A DNA stretch of 64,000 nucleotides from Tubiluchus corallicola (lineage: Eukaryota > Priapulida > Priapulimorpha > Priapulimorphida > Tubiluchidae). A program made the translations under genes and the position numbers. Where the stretch lies: the NCBI GenBank assembly GCA_030141605.1, contig JAQGDQ010002373.1, positions 155,921 through 219,920 of the forward strand, given 5' to 3'. Of the stretch, positions 24,920 through 37,577 are shown piece after piece (positions within the stretch are counted from its first letter, which is position 1; each line of letters opens with the position of its first letter). Under the pieces are notes generated by a model, which was not told where the DNA came from, made no database searches, and saw only the letters and a list, made by a program, of their open reading frames with translations.

Positions 24920-26780
24920 TCTTATGCATTACTTGTACTTTGCACCCACCATTGTTTGAAATGTTCCCATATGAGTTTTACTTTATTACAATCCCACAGA
25001 ATATGTAATATGGTTTCTGTTTCCGAATTGCAAAAATTAGAAGTGTCAGAATCAACCTTATTGATTTTGTGGTTAGTATTCTGTGCAGAACACTAAACTG
25101 GCAATTGCGTCTATTAGGATCTTTTGTACATTTGAAACCAAGCAGATATGCGTTTTTCCAATTTATATTATAATTTATGAATTTTCCCTACCATTTCAGT
25201 TCAGAAATTGGCGGAAGACTTTTTTGAGATAATAACTTTTTATACACAATCGATGTTTTAAAGTCGCCTTGTGATACAAGTTTTTCAGTTCCGCGATTTT
25301 CAGTCTCGGCTCTACACTGTTTAACACCCGCATTTCGAATATCATTGCACCATCTATTTGGAATTGCACTGACAAGACTGTAATATTCAAGAAAATCAAC
25401 TTCAATTTCAAATTTACTAATGAACTGATCACGTGGCATTACGGTTCCATTATCATTCATTAAATCCTTAACGTATAATACATTATTTTCAATACATGTT
25501 GTACAGAACGCAGGAGTAACGTTTGTCTTTATATTATTATTATACCATAATGTCTGTTTTAAATAATCCGTTTGAGTTATCGGATTTCTTAATACTTCAC
25601 ACCAGCATATAATTACATCTTGCCAGAAGGGGTTTCCAAACGTTACACTCTTCTTTACTAGGAAAGTTTTTTCCATTTTCCAAAATGGGATTCTACCCAG
25701 TTTTTCTAAGAATTTTTTTGTTATCTCTTGCCAAGTTCCATCTGTTGTCATTAGCCTTTGAGTCCACTTAGATTTCAAGGATTCGGCAAGCGATTCCAAA
25801 TCCACCATATTTGCTCCACCTTCTGAAATTTCGGACATAAGTGTTTTTATTTAACTTTATCTCGTTTACCACCCCATACAAACTTATATGCTAATTTCTC
25901 AATAGGTTTAAATTTTTCATAATTCACAATGGGGAGGGATGGTAACAAATGGACTATTTTTAACAATATTAACGATTTAAAAACAGCTATCCGCCCACAG
26001 ATCGTAAGTCATTGCCAGGACCAAACTTTTATAAGATTTCGAATTTCAACAAGTTTATCTTTCAAATTCAGATCAAAAATCTTCTCCAAATTATGCAGAT
26101 CAAATTTTATTCCCAAAACTGTAAAGATATCATTCGTCCAGTCCAACTGTAAATTTTTACAAATGCGTGCTTGGGAACCCCTTAAGGCACCGAACCAAAT
26201 TGCCTTTGTTTTATTAGAATTCATTTTTAACCCAGAAAATTTACCAAAATTATTTACTATACGATGGGCTGCAAATAGTGAAGCAGATGAGAATAACTGT
26301 GGTATCATCCGCATATTGGCTTAAGACTATTTCGTTGTTATTTTCAACAATACTCTTAACATCTTTACATATTTCAAAAGCTAAAAACTCCACGCACAAT
26401 ATGAAAATGTATGGCGAGACAGGGTCCCCCTGCCTATTTCCCCGATGCAATTTGAAGAAGCTACTGTATGATCCATTATTAAGCACACAGCTTTCAATAT
26501 TATTATAACAAATTCTGATCCATTTTTGAAAATTATCACCAAAATTTAAAAAGTTTAATATTTTGTCTATGAATTTTCACTCTATGGTGTCAAATGCCTT
26601 TTCAAAATCAATTAATAACAAAATTCCAGGAATGCCACTTTTTCTGCGTAAAGTAATGTCGTACAATAGTCTTGTGTTTTCAGCTATGTATCGACCCTTT
26701 AACAAACCTTTTTGAGTGTCGCTGATTAACACGTCAATAACGTTTTTAAACGTTGGATTAAGACTCGTTAGTTTTACTTA
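24920..26780 (-). mobile_element. Tx1/L1-type LINE, 5'-truncated, several frameshifts
   Basis: Minus-strand pieces in order from 26780: GLLKGRYIAENTRLL, LLLIDFEKAFDT, RGNRQGDPVSPYIF (near 26430) and the catalytic QYADDT (near 26300), then ALRGSQARI and a VLGIKF block (26009-26230). A long C-terminal frame at 25188-25838 follows, then FKCTKDPNRRNCQFSVLHR and, one frame over, SETETILHILWDC near 25000. The GDPVSPY-YADDT pair and the C-terminal CTKDP...HRILTT pattern are typical of Tx1-like L1 elements. The N-terminal endonuclease is missing and at least three frameshifts are present, so it is dead. Confidence 0.9.
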
Positions 26781-29205
26781 ATAACAACTGCGACAGGTTA
26801 GTGGTCACGTTACTCTGTTTTTTTTTAAATTATTATCAAATGTCCTTATGTTTGTAGCTTATCGTAAAATGATAAAGCATGAACGACACCTTTAGAAACC
26901 GTCCGTGCAGCTGTAATTTCGTAAATTGTTGGGAGGATTCCAATGATATAGGCGTTGATACACGATTAACTAAAGTCATTCAACTGGCTTGAAACGACAA
27001 AAACTTAAATTAACTTTTCCTGCTTTTTGCGCAATATGAACATTCGTTGCTACAAAACAACTAATATTGTTTTTTCAAATAAGTGGTTTAAGTCGTTCGA
27101 CTGCCATTCCGTCGTTGTCACATCAAGAAGCTTACCAGCTTTCACGGCAGATTTGAGTTGAAAAATGCGCCCTACTAGAGTTGAATGGATGTCAAATAAA
27201 TAACACCTTTTCTCTAAATTGTAATGGGTAACGATATTTGCAATAGACACATCCTGCAAAAATCCCAGATTTATCAAAAGTCTAACATAATAATGCACCT
27301 ATAGGAACATGGTGAGCTTTCTTTCATTTTCTGATAGACATCTAATGAGTGAAAAAATTTGAAAAACACTCAGAGCCTAGTAGTTAAATATATTCATCGA
27401 TAATAATTTTTAGTGAACACCCCGAAGTCATTTAAGCAAGTAGGTGTAGGCCTAAAGGTACGTTGGATTGTTGATTATTTAGATATTGCTTAAAATTGTG
27501 AAACAGTTCGAGCAAAACTTATAACAGTAAAATTTTGTAACGCTGTGAGATGATCTGTCATTTGTCTTTGTTCATACACGGGAGAGTAAGATGGTTTGCT
27601 CAGCGGTCACTTAGTGTGTACGGAAAGGCCTAAATGTTCATATATACGGACTTTGACGTACCGTCTTGTTTTGATCAACGTATTATTCAAAGTAATATTA
27701 GCTAATATTACGCAATAATATTAAGTTGCCACTTGCAATCCAATCAGAACATTTCATTTTCACAGATTAATAGGCTAACACAACGCGTGTAAGTCTAACT
27801 CAAACTACGCAGTTACAAAAAGTACTTTTCAGCTTAATTTTTGAAATACTGCTAGCCTTAATCGTACAGATACCAAAGACGCATTTGCTGAGTTAAACAA
27901 ACCACCAAATTTAAAGGTACATAAGCTTCTGACAGTTCAGCATTCACATTTATAGACGGCGCTGATTAGGCCTAAGGACTGTACTATAGCATAGTGCCAT
28001 TATGCACAATGTGATGGCATTTAAAAACTGAGCAATCGCTATAAGCGCCAATGACAAGCGCCAGCTCATTTCAGTTGCTATTTATTGTGCTTCATATCGA
28101 GATATTTCCTAACACAATTTCCCCTAAAAGACAAAATTTGCTTGAAGGTGACGGCCGCAGTGGTCTTTTCTTCACTCTAACAGGCCTCTAATTTGTGCTT
28201 AGTTTTATATCCGCAGTAATTAATGAATAATTAACGAGTTCTTTGATGAGGTTTAACAGATAACGCAGAAAAGTCGTAAAAGCTTTATTGGAAAACTTAT
28301 TATGCGTCAGCGTCCGCTCGTCTTGGCGTTAATGATGCAGAATGTGACCTTTTCAATTTATTGTCATTTTTACAATCCTGTGCGTATTTATTCGGCAAAG
28401 ACGTGTTGCCAAGAAGTTATTTAAATTATGACCATGGAACACTTAAAGAACGTTTCTATCTTTGTACGTTATTTACCCAGATTTTTTAACGTTCGGAAGA
28501 AGCCGGTGTTTATGGTTAGGCTACCAGGTTAGCAACAGAAGTTAAGCGATGCAATCTGATTAGTAAATGGATGGGCAGCCACCCGGGAATACTTCTTTTA
28601 GTCAGTTTCGTCTGTAACACGGCTTCTCGGGATTTCTGTCATTGAGGGAGGATGTATGCGTATGTCCTTGGCATATCCAACGTGGCAAAGACATTTCTGT
28701 CGGTCCAGTGTGTCATTCAAGAGGATTATCCTTGATGTATGTAAATTCCGGTCCCGCCGCAACGGTCAACATTTAGTACACCTTGACGTTCAGTGTGAAA
28801 AGATGTAAAAATTAACTAGTCATTTATAATTATTGGGAAAAAGTGCCTAATTTAAGTGATAATAATGTCACTGACGATTTTGTGTGCAATTTGGTATGTT
28901 ATCTGCCTGAGCGTCTGAGCGCTTGTCCAACGCCTTCGAGTGGCTGTACTGTGTATATTTTACAGGCAGTGTGAAACCGGGTATTCTATACAATGCCTAG
29001 GCATTTAATGGAAAGTCAAAACAAACCAGGTAAAGTGTCTAACTTAGTTCCTTCTACACTTTTCATAGGCATAATATATATAACGCTAATGTGTGTCCGG
29101 GCATAATGTGTAATTCTTGGATTCGTAGTGTACTGTTCCTAGACATTTTGTATAATGGCAATTTTATTTTAGGGGATGTGCGAATTTAAATTCGATTTGT
29201 TGGTA
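26780..29205. other. Intergenic, no recognised feature
   Basis: About 2.4 kb with no recognisable gene or repeat. The only notable ORF (27050-27298, minus, 82 aa) has no known domain. Confidence 0.5.
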
Positions 29206-29208
29206 GGT

Positions 29209-29470
29209 CGGTTGGATAGATAGATGGATAGATAGATAGATAGATAAATAGATGGATTGATGGATGGATGGATGGATGGACGGACGGACGGACGGACGGA
29301 CGGACGGACAGACAGACAGACGGACAGACAGAGAGACAGGCAGGCAGGCAGACAGACAGACAGAGAGACAGGCAGGCAGGCAGACAGACAGACAGGCAAA
29401 CAGACAAACAAACAAATGACAGACAGAGAGACAGATAGCTAAAAAGGTAGATGGACGGGCGGACGGAGAA
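29209..29470. repeat. Compound tetranucleotide array (GATA, GATG, GGAC, GACA, GGCA)
   Basis: Tetranucleotide units change in sequence along the array: GATA, GATG, GGAC, GACA, GGCA, back to GACA, then CAAA. Each step is one substitution. All frames are open, producing Cys/Leu/Ser and Asp/Arg-rich ORFs that are artefacts. Confidence 0.95.
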
Positions 29471-30109
29471 AGAAACAGAGGCTATACAGAGGTATACAAG
29501 CCTTATGGTCTGATGTGCCGGCTATAACTTGTAAATCACTTTCATTCAAAATCTATAGTATTTCAGTCAGCCAGTTAATCAGTTATATGAAATGCATAGG
29601 AATTTTAAGAAACCTGTAACATATAGGCCACTCGTCGAGTTACGAGCTTATTATCTTGTCGGAATACCGGAAATCTAAAATTAGCAAACTAAGTAATAAA
29701 ACTTTTACTGCTGCCAAGCTTACAAGGTCACAAGGGTTTCACAGGAACCTAAGCCTTAACGTAATGGACCGTTTAGTTTATGTTGTTGCAATTAAAACTA
29801 CGTATAATGCCAATACGTTGCGCGTTGCTTGTATAGCCAAAAGAAATTGCAGTAAATTTCCTGTCTTGCATAAAAGAAAAGAAAAAAATTGCTATAATTT
29901 CTATGTTCATGGTCAAAACGCTAATCACAAATTAACGTTTTGTTTGAGCAAAAAATTCCCAAGACATATATTTTAACCTTCGGGTAAAAAATTTAAGCTG
30001 ACAAAAGCAAAGACAACATTTATTTACGTATTTTATTTACTCATTTATATTTATTTACATGTCTTACAGGTAAAGATGCAGCACATAAATAAGTAATTGT
30101 TACGTTAGC
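29471..30109. other. Intergenic, no recognised feature
   Basis: A 106-aa ORF at 29656-29976 (+) has no recognisable domain and no flanking exon partners. I do not call it a gene. Confidence 0.4.
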
Positions 30110-30405
30110 TTTTTGTCTCGCGAAGGACGAATAAAAGAGGTTCTGGGGTTTTCTTCTCTAACCGTGTCGTTCAAATGTGGAACTCCCTATCCAGTCCGGT
30201 AAATGATGCACCTTTGGTCACTGCGGGCAGTTCTAAACTTTTCAACATTAGATAGAATTTTGATAAATGGCTTGTGTACGATAGGCGCATGTAAACAGCT
30301 TGTCTCTTTACGTCTCTCCTCACATTCATGTTTTTAATGTTTTATAGTTTGTTTTTTTAATGTATATTTTTATTGAATGTGAAATAAAATAAAATAAAAA
30401 TAAAC
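30110..30405 (+). mobile_element. LINE 3' end with AAATA-type tail
   Basis: The + strand encodes GVFFSNRVVQMWNSLSSPVN, then SSKLFNIR, one stop, and NFDKWLVYDRRM before a natural stop at about 30296. This is the usual C-terminus of a jockey/CR1-like reverse transcriptase (FFSNRV...WNSLP...FK..LDK.W). A short 3' UTR ends in (AAATA)n near 30390-30405, the expected LINE tail. Strongly 5'-truncated. Confidence 0.7.
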
Positions 30406-30830
30406 AACACATCTTTACTCTAGTCAATTGATAAAGTGTAATATTATTCTGCATGAATTTAAAATCATAGATGCAAAGTTAATCAATCTCTTAGATCTCC
30501 AAATAGGTAAGAAAATTGAAAAATTTGTGGCTACCAATAACCAAATGTTTGCAAAGTATACTTTTATTTTGAGCAAATGTTCTACATTGTGAATTATTTG
30601 CTTAATCAGCTAGGGCATTATTCCATAAACGAACTCTTCGAGGAAACACAAATTATTAATGACTCTTACTGCTATTTTTGAATGCGATCAGCATCGTTAT
30701 AGACAGTTTCTGCTCGTATGTCTCAATCTCTTATCAAAATAATAAATGCTCCAGTAAATCTCTTTAAATAAAGCAAGAAGATTATAGGAGTGATGCATGA
30801 GCTGAAACTCTTGAGGAGGGACAAAAGATG
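30405..30830. other. Intergenic, no recognised feature
   Basis: AT-rich with no named feature. Confidence 0.5.
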
Positions 30831-30834
30831 CAGT

Positions 30835-31105
30835 TGTATGTCACTTCGCTTGGGCACAATTCGCCAGTGTATCATTTCGTCAGTCTATCGTTTAGCCAGC
30901 CTATCATCCGTCAGTCTATTCTTTCGCCAGGATTATTTAAATATTTACAGCGCTATCTCTAATATCACCTGGCGAAATGGCACAGTGGTGAAATGATGCA
31001 CTAGCGAAATGCTGCGCTGGCGAAGTGCAGTACTATTTAAATGCTTACTTTACTATTTCTAACTACAACTGGCGAAATGCTAACTGGCGGAATGGGTGAT
31101 TACCA
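30835..31105. repeat. Short-period arrays in inverted orientation
   Basis: From 30845 to 30935, units like TTCGCCAGTGTATCATT repeat (TTCGCCAG, TTCGTCAG, TTAGCCAG, CCGTCAG, TTCGCCAG). From 30965 to 31100 the reverse-complement units repeat (CTGGCGAAATG, GTGGTGAAATG, CTAGCGAAATG, CTGGCGAAGTG, CTGGCGAAATG, CTGGCGGAATG). The centre and right arm each contain TATTTAAAT followed by a shared ~35-bp spacer. This is not a clean two-arm palindrome but two facing arrays. Confidence 0.65.
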
Positions 31106-31632
31106 TAAAAACGAAGCTGATTGGCATTTACAACGTTCAGACTTTAAATGAGAGTGCTTAAGACGTATTGGTCAATTACAATCATCTCTTACATAGAATT
31201 AATTTAACAAAATGTAATAAAACTGCAAATTTAAGCAGAATCCGATACAGTCAGAATTTTGTCAAGAGTTTGTCAGAATTTAAAACCTAACGAATCTAAT
31301 GAATGCATCAGCAAAACGTAACATGATAAATGAGAAAAGTCTGAAAATAATCACTCTGACTTCTTCTTCTACGAGTGAAAGTGCAAAAGAAGTTTTTGAA
31401 TGTCTGCATTTCACCATTTTTTTCATTTGGATATTTTGCAAGCCGGCGTCCTGCATTCATCAGCAGTGACTACTTACCGTGGCGCTTATGGCGGTACCCA
31501 AATCAATCTAGTTTATTAAAATTGAGGTAGACACTGAACCTACAAAATTACTTAGCCCACTTTGAAAATTTGTAAGCATCTAACGTCAACGGATCCTAGG
31601 ATAGTGTTGTGTTTTAAGATGTTTGTAAAGCA

Positions 31633-31957
31633 GGGGATCTTTTCTATGCAGTATACAGACCCCTAATGTTTGATTAAACGACTTTTCAAAAATGATATCA
31701 TATTAGTATTGAACCACATATAGCATTGCACTTGAGCAATCACAATTATTACTTTAAAATTCAATTACTATATTCCTTTGTTCTTGTTTCAACTTTCTTG
31801 AAATTTGATGAGTAGGTGATAAATCGACAGCAACCATTTCAATAGGTAATAACATAAACAAAAACAAATAAAAAAAACAAGTCATATAACCTATATTTCT
31901 ACCACTCCCTGAAAAGCTATATTGTGTTCCCTGGGACCCAGGTTGGGAACCCCTACT
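31633..31957. mobile_element. Candidate hAT-like MITE
   Basis: The left end GCAGGGGATCTTTTC and right end GGGAACCCCTA are weakly inverted and resemble hAT-type termini. The 8 bp on either side (TTGTAAAG and CTGCAAAG) agree at six positions, which would fit an old 8-bp target duplication. The interior is non-coding. Confidence 0.35.
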
Positions 31958-32000
31958 GCAAAGAAGTAATTCAATGCTTTATTGTCAATAAATTTTATAT

Positions 32001-32086
32001 GTGCAGCGTGATTATAATACAGAATACTATATTCTCTTTATACGCGCAGCGTGATTATAATACAGATTACTATATTCTCTTTTATC
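32001..32086 (+). repeat. 43-bp tandem duplication ahead of the RERG start exon
   Basis: Two adjacent units begin GTGCAGCGTGATTATAATAC and GCGCAGCGTGATTATAATAC, both ending ATATTCTCTTT. The second unit runs into TTTTGCAG at 32096, a good splice acceptor for a 5' UTR-bearing exon. The duplication therefore doubles a pyrimidine-rich stretch. Confidence 0.7.
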
Positions 32087-32449
32087 GCTTTTGCAGGCGA
32101 AGAAGACAAAAACCTCACAGTAGTTTCTCTCGATATTGTCTCACACGAGAGATGAGTGACCCACCTAAACTATGGATGAATTTAAATGGAATACACGTGA
32201 AGACGATATTTCTCGCATCACGTCAAGAATTTTCATAGCCACAGAGGATAAAAAAGCTTAACAAGTGCCTAATAATGCATTCAAATATCATATGTGAGAA
32301 GTACACCAAAGCTCGCCCAAATAGGTTCTACTGAATTATTTTATTCTGATCTAGCGACAATTTGGCTGCATTCAGACTATCTTAAATGATTTTTCATATC
32401 AGTAGAACTAGCAGCAGCAGTTGAAAAGGAAACGACAACAATTGCAGAA

Positions 32450-35400
32450 ATGCAGAAATCGCCGAAACCAACAGATTCCAAGATCGTAGTATTCGGAAAG
32501 ACGGGTGTAGGAAAATCAGGTACGGAAAATCAGGTTGCAAAATGTCGTGTTATTTTTCATTTCGGCAATCGGCAATTAAGAAATGCAGCTAAATTCTACT
32601 TACAACGGCATAGATACAAACGTAGCTAAAGTGGAGGTAATAGATTATAGATGTAGATGTACATGAAGATGTAGATGCAGATGTAGATACAGAAATAGAT
32701 ACAGATACAGATACAGATACATATATAGATATAGATATGTCTTATATCTTCACAAGTCACAATGAGAGCTATTTTAAGGTTTGTCCAATTAACATTTTGA
32801 TTTTACGACACTTAAACAAATTCAAAACGAAAGATGTTTCTGTTTCATAATTACCCGAAATAATCTAAACATTTCTAAATTAATTATCTATATTTATTAT
32901 TGGACTAACAGATGTGCAGGGTGGTATGTAAGCAAGTTTTTGCTAGGGGATACAAAACGGATAACAGTACAGAACATTTTTTACACTAATATGCTGCTCG
33001 AACAACAGCGAAGCTATCATGCCCTGAAAATTTGGTGTGAAAGCTTCGTATACGTCTCGCAGTCTTGAGGGGTATTGTTGGAGCAATGACATAAAAAATA
33101 AAGATCCTCTGAAACATCTTGCAGATGTCTCACAAGCTTATATGTTAAATATCACCAACGGCAGATTTGTTATCATCTTAGCGCCCTCTATATCGTTCAG
33201 GATAGCTCCGACGTGTTTGGCAGGGTTGCCGTCTGGTAATTTCCATCTCATTCGGTTCATGCGAAGGATTTTCACACTAAACTTTGAAGCCATGATAAAT
33301 TCTCTATTGTTTCATCAAACCTTTGATATAATAAATTGTTCTGTGGTACTACTCGTTCTTACCCTAGGAAAAGGTTATGTACCACTTATTTGTAAATAAG
33401 GAAAACAGTGGTAATTAGTTGACAATATTTCAGAAGCCGAGGATTTTGCAAATAATATAGGCAGTAGTTACAGAATCTGATATTGAAAGGACGCCAGCCT
33501 TTTCGTTGAAAGTTCTTTTTTGCTTTATTGAATTCGCTTTGGTTAAATGCATAGGAACTGGCTTCATAATGAAATGGCAACTTGTAACATTTCAACCCGT
33601 GATCCAGGGGTCAGAGGTCAACCAATCTCGGTATGACTTATGCCATTCAGTTTGTTTCGTTGAGACCTTTCATTTGATGTACTACAAACTAGTTTCGGTT
33701 GACACTGGAAGGCATTTGTCTCCTCAACCCCTATTTTATCCCCTAAAAAGGTCACAGGCTAACTATTCTCATTGTAACATATACCATGCAATTCGTCTCA
33801 TCGAGGCTTTGCATTTGATATGTTACATACACTATTCCTAGATACCCGATGGATTCTGTCCCAGACCCTCATTTTTCGGTTTTTGTCCACTACTGGGGTC
33901 AGAGATCAACTAATTTCTGCGTAACTATTACCATTCAATTTGTCTCATCGAGACATTTCATATATACGATTAATTCGTCTCATCTCTTCGAGGCCTTTCA
34001 TTTGAAATGCTACAAGGTATTCGATTCCTAGACACTTGGTGCACATTCTGTTCCCGACCCACATTTTTCGATTTTTGCCTCCTAGCGGAAAATTTTCCCC
34101 TCCAAATGACCCATATTCTGCCATACCCAAAAACGTGGCCCCACCTGACCACATACCCAAGAATCTGGCCCTAGCTCAAAAATTAGAGGAACAGATGGAT
34201 CCTGATGAAAAGTTAATAAAGACCCGCCCCCTCTTTCACCCTTCACTGGAGGTCAGAGGTCAACACAGTGTTGTCATTCCCCCACCCTGTGAATTTTGTG
34301 ATCTTAGAGTTTGCAGAGTATAAATAACAATAATAACCAGTGCACGTTTTTGACTGTACTGTGGTGACATTCCGCTTCTGTGACAGGAGAAGCTTCACAT
34401 GACGACCTTTGTTTTGTATTTACAAATAAAAATTGTTTTCAAAATAAATAACAACTGTATGTTGTTAATTGTATGAAATCTGTTTGATTCCGATTAACAG
34501 TTTCAATGAAATCCGAGCTTGTCACTTTTTGACCAGTGACCAGTAGGTCAAGACTCAACTAAATACGGGTCAAAATACACCATTCGATTCGTCTCATCAA
34601 GACCTTTCATTTGCTGTACTACAACCTACTGATGCTCGATATATGAAGCATTTGTATCATTTCCACGAAAGTTCACTTTTTGTCCTCTAGTGGGGTCAGT
34701 GGTTGACCAGTCTAGGCTTAGGTCATAACATTCAATTCGTCTCACCGAGACCTTTCATTTGAAATATTATAAGACAGTAAAACCTGTATTTCCACTTTCC
34801 TATGACCTCGGGGTCAAGGTCAACAAGTTAGGGGCGTAACTTATACTACTCAATTAGTCTCGTTCATACCTTTCATTTGATGTACTATAAGCTACTGTTA
34901 CTTGACACTGGAAGCATCGGTGTTCCAACCTGCGATTTCGGTTTTTGTCCAGGTCAGGGATCAACCAACATCAGCGAAACTTACACCATTCGATTTGTCT
35001 CATCGAAACATTTCATTTGATATATTACGCGTTACTGTTCCTCGACACTGGAAGCACTAATGTCCACGACCCCTTCGATTTTGGTTTTTGCCCCTCACCG
35101 AAAAATTCTCTCATACGCAAATGACTCATATGCACAACAACTCGACTCGACACAACAACCTGGCGACATACCAAAAATTGTGGCCCTAGCTCAAAACCTG
35201 TAGGAGGAGATCCAGCCTGACAAAAAAATAAACCCTGCCCGATCCATGACCTTTGACCCGGGGGCGACGGGTTACACATATGCATAACACCCCACCTAGG
35301 AAGTGTTTCTTGTGAGTTTCGTGACCCTAGCCCTGGGCGTGTGTCACGAAACTTCATATGAAGCAAAAAATTACTGATAAGCTCAGTAATGGTGGGCTTT

Positions 35401-37545
35401 TTCCGTGAAGAGCGCAAACAAATTAATTTTAGGCACATTTATTGCTTCCTCGCAAGGATAAGAATCAGGAGGACAAGTCAAAAATAAATTTCACAGCCGA
35501 GCAACAACAATATGCGCTCATAAATGCTTGTCTTCAATAAATTTTTAATCTATATCGATTGTATTTCTAAAGCAAGCTGTAACGCTACACCTTTTTTTCT
35601 GAAATGCAAACGCTTTCGGAGATCCGCCGAGTTTCACGTTTCACCCCATACAACGTTTTCTCGCTTTCAAACAGCTGCATCATTAGAAACATTCTATCAG
35701 AGGCTTAAATTTAAAAAGCAAAAGAAACTGATACAAGCTCTGTCTTACAACTTACAAGACACTCAAAAGTTTGTACACTTATGCACTAATGCAACTTCAG
35801 CCTTCGTGTTTGTCTCTTTCTCCCTATTGCGAAATATAAAATTATTTATCAGCGTGTTTTCGGGGTTTACATATAAACGATAACCCAGCCATAAGGAATT
35901 AGTTCTTATCGCAACATAAACTGTTGATGTTTTGTTCACGCAGTTAATTTGCAAATTTGCAAACAGTTCAACGCTCTATCGTTGTAAAGAAATTTACAGT
36001 TTATGACACGTCACTTAGACGAGTTGTTAAAATCGACTTGGCAAACATGGGAGATGTATTATTGCGTAATAAATAAGTGCAACTTCAATAGGCATGCGGA
36101 AGGTTTTAGTTAGTACATGTAGTAGTAAAATCTTTATTTGTCATAAAACGGATTGCATGAAAGACAACAACTAGTTGTTCTAAAACAAAACACTGGTGAA
36201 GACAAATGCATCCAATGCAAATTAGAAATTAGGAATATCAGAAAAACGTGAGCATCTAAAAACTACAAATGTGCAAAGTGTATAAAATTTTAAGCTAAGC
36301 TAAAAATATGTGAAATATACACAAAGTATTACCGATAGAAAATACACTACAATGATTATTAATACAAAAACTACGACATCAGGGGCACAAACAGTAATTA
36401 CAGATACATCACTACAAATTACACAAAATACTGAAACACAACAACTAGCCACTTAACAGGAAATTAATAAAACTAGATGTTGCACAGGAGACATATACTT
36501 AAAACGGAGTTTTATTTTTAAAATAAAACCATGACTAATTATACTCCATGTTGGTAAAATTAGAAAAATATGAGACAATTTATTAGTGGAGTGGATGGAT
36601 ATAAGCTGCGTTTCTTATTTTTTTAAGCTTGTTTTTGAATACTTCTAATGTATCACTTTCTTTTATGTTTTTGGTAGGTTATTTTGGTAGGTCTATGAGA
36701 CATGATTTCCTTCTTGTACCTTTAAATAATGTAAAACTAGGAATTTTTCTCAGCGATCATACCTGAAGGCACATACTGGAGTTCTTCATTTACCTCTTAC
36801 AGTATTCTCGGTGGAACAGTAACAAAACTCCAATAGAAACCATCTTTGGAGCGACGCGGGTGCCCGACTACTTGCATGTGGCGAATAAATTCTGCTGCCG
36901 CTACAACTACCAGCATCACCACCACCACCACCACTACTACCACTACCACCACCACCATCACCACCACTACCACCACCACTTGAATTCACTTGTGCTGCTT
37001 GAGAATTTTTCTTCGCCATTGGAATATCTGAGACGTTTCCAAGACAAAACTCGCTTCCTGACAAGTGACAACCCATTAGAAACCTCAGTGAACGCAATCG
37101 AATTGATAACAGTCGTTTTACAGTTCTTTGAACCTTGCAGTTCAAGATTATATATATTAGAAGACGGCTAATAAAATCAGCAGTATTTTCCGAACGTCAA
37201 CACAGAATGACACTTGTAAACCTTAGCTAGATTAATTAAGGCAGGAAGAATGTGGTATGATTCATCGATGAAAAACCACACCGAGTGATGGTATAACAAG
37301 TGTAACTTAACGAAAACTGGCTTCTTTCCATTATTGTTTGCTCCAAGTTAGTCTAATAAGCGTTTCAAGCCGAGCATGTAATTCAATGAGCTGTGTGAAA
37401 CATAATCGAAAAAAGCTCTGCTCTATAGTTAGCTTCAACTCTCAAGGTTGGTTATCACGTTAGAAGAGTTCCAAGGAAAATCGTGCTGCAAACGAATCCT
37501 GTTGAAAATAAAATAAAATAAAATAAGATAAGATAAGATAAGATA

Positions 37546-37577
<32 letters not shown>

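Noticed and set aside
29164-29442. Overlapping Cys/Leu/Ser-rich and Asp/Arg-rich ORFs
   Set aside because: Translation of a tetranucleotide array; no codon constraint.
29656-29976. 106-aa ORF as a gene
   Set aside because: No recognisable domain, no neighbouring exons, and surroundings are repeats.
36786-37145. 119-aa Gly/Ser-rich ORF on the minus strand
   Set aside because: Its core is the CAC/TAC repeat. The flanks show no domain or splice partner.
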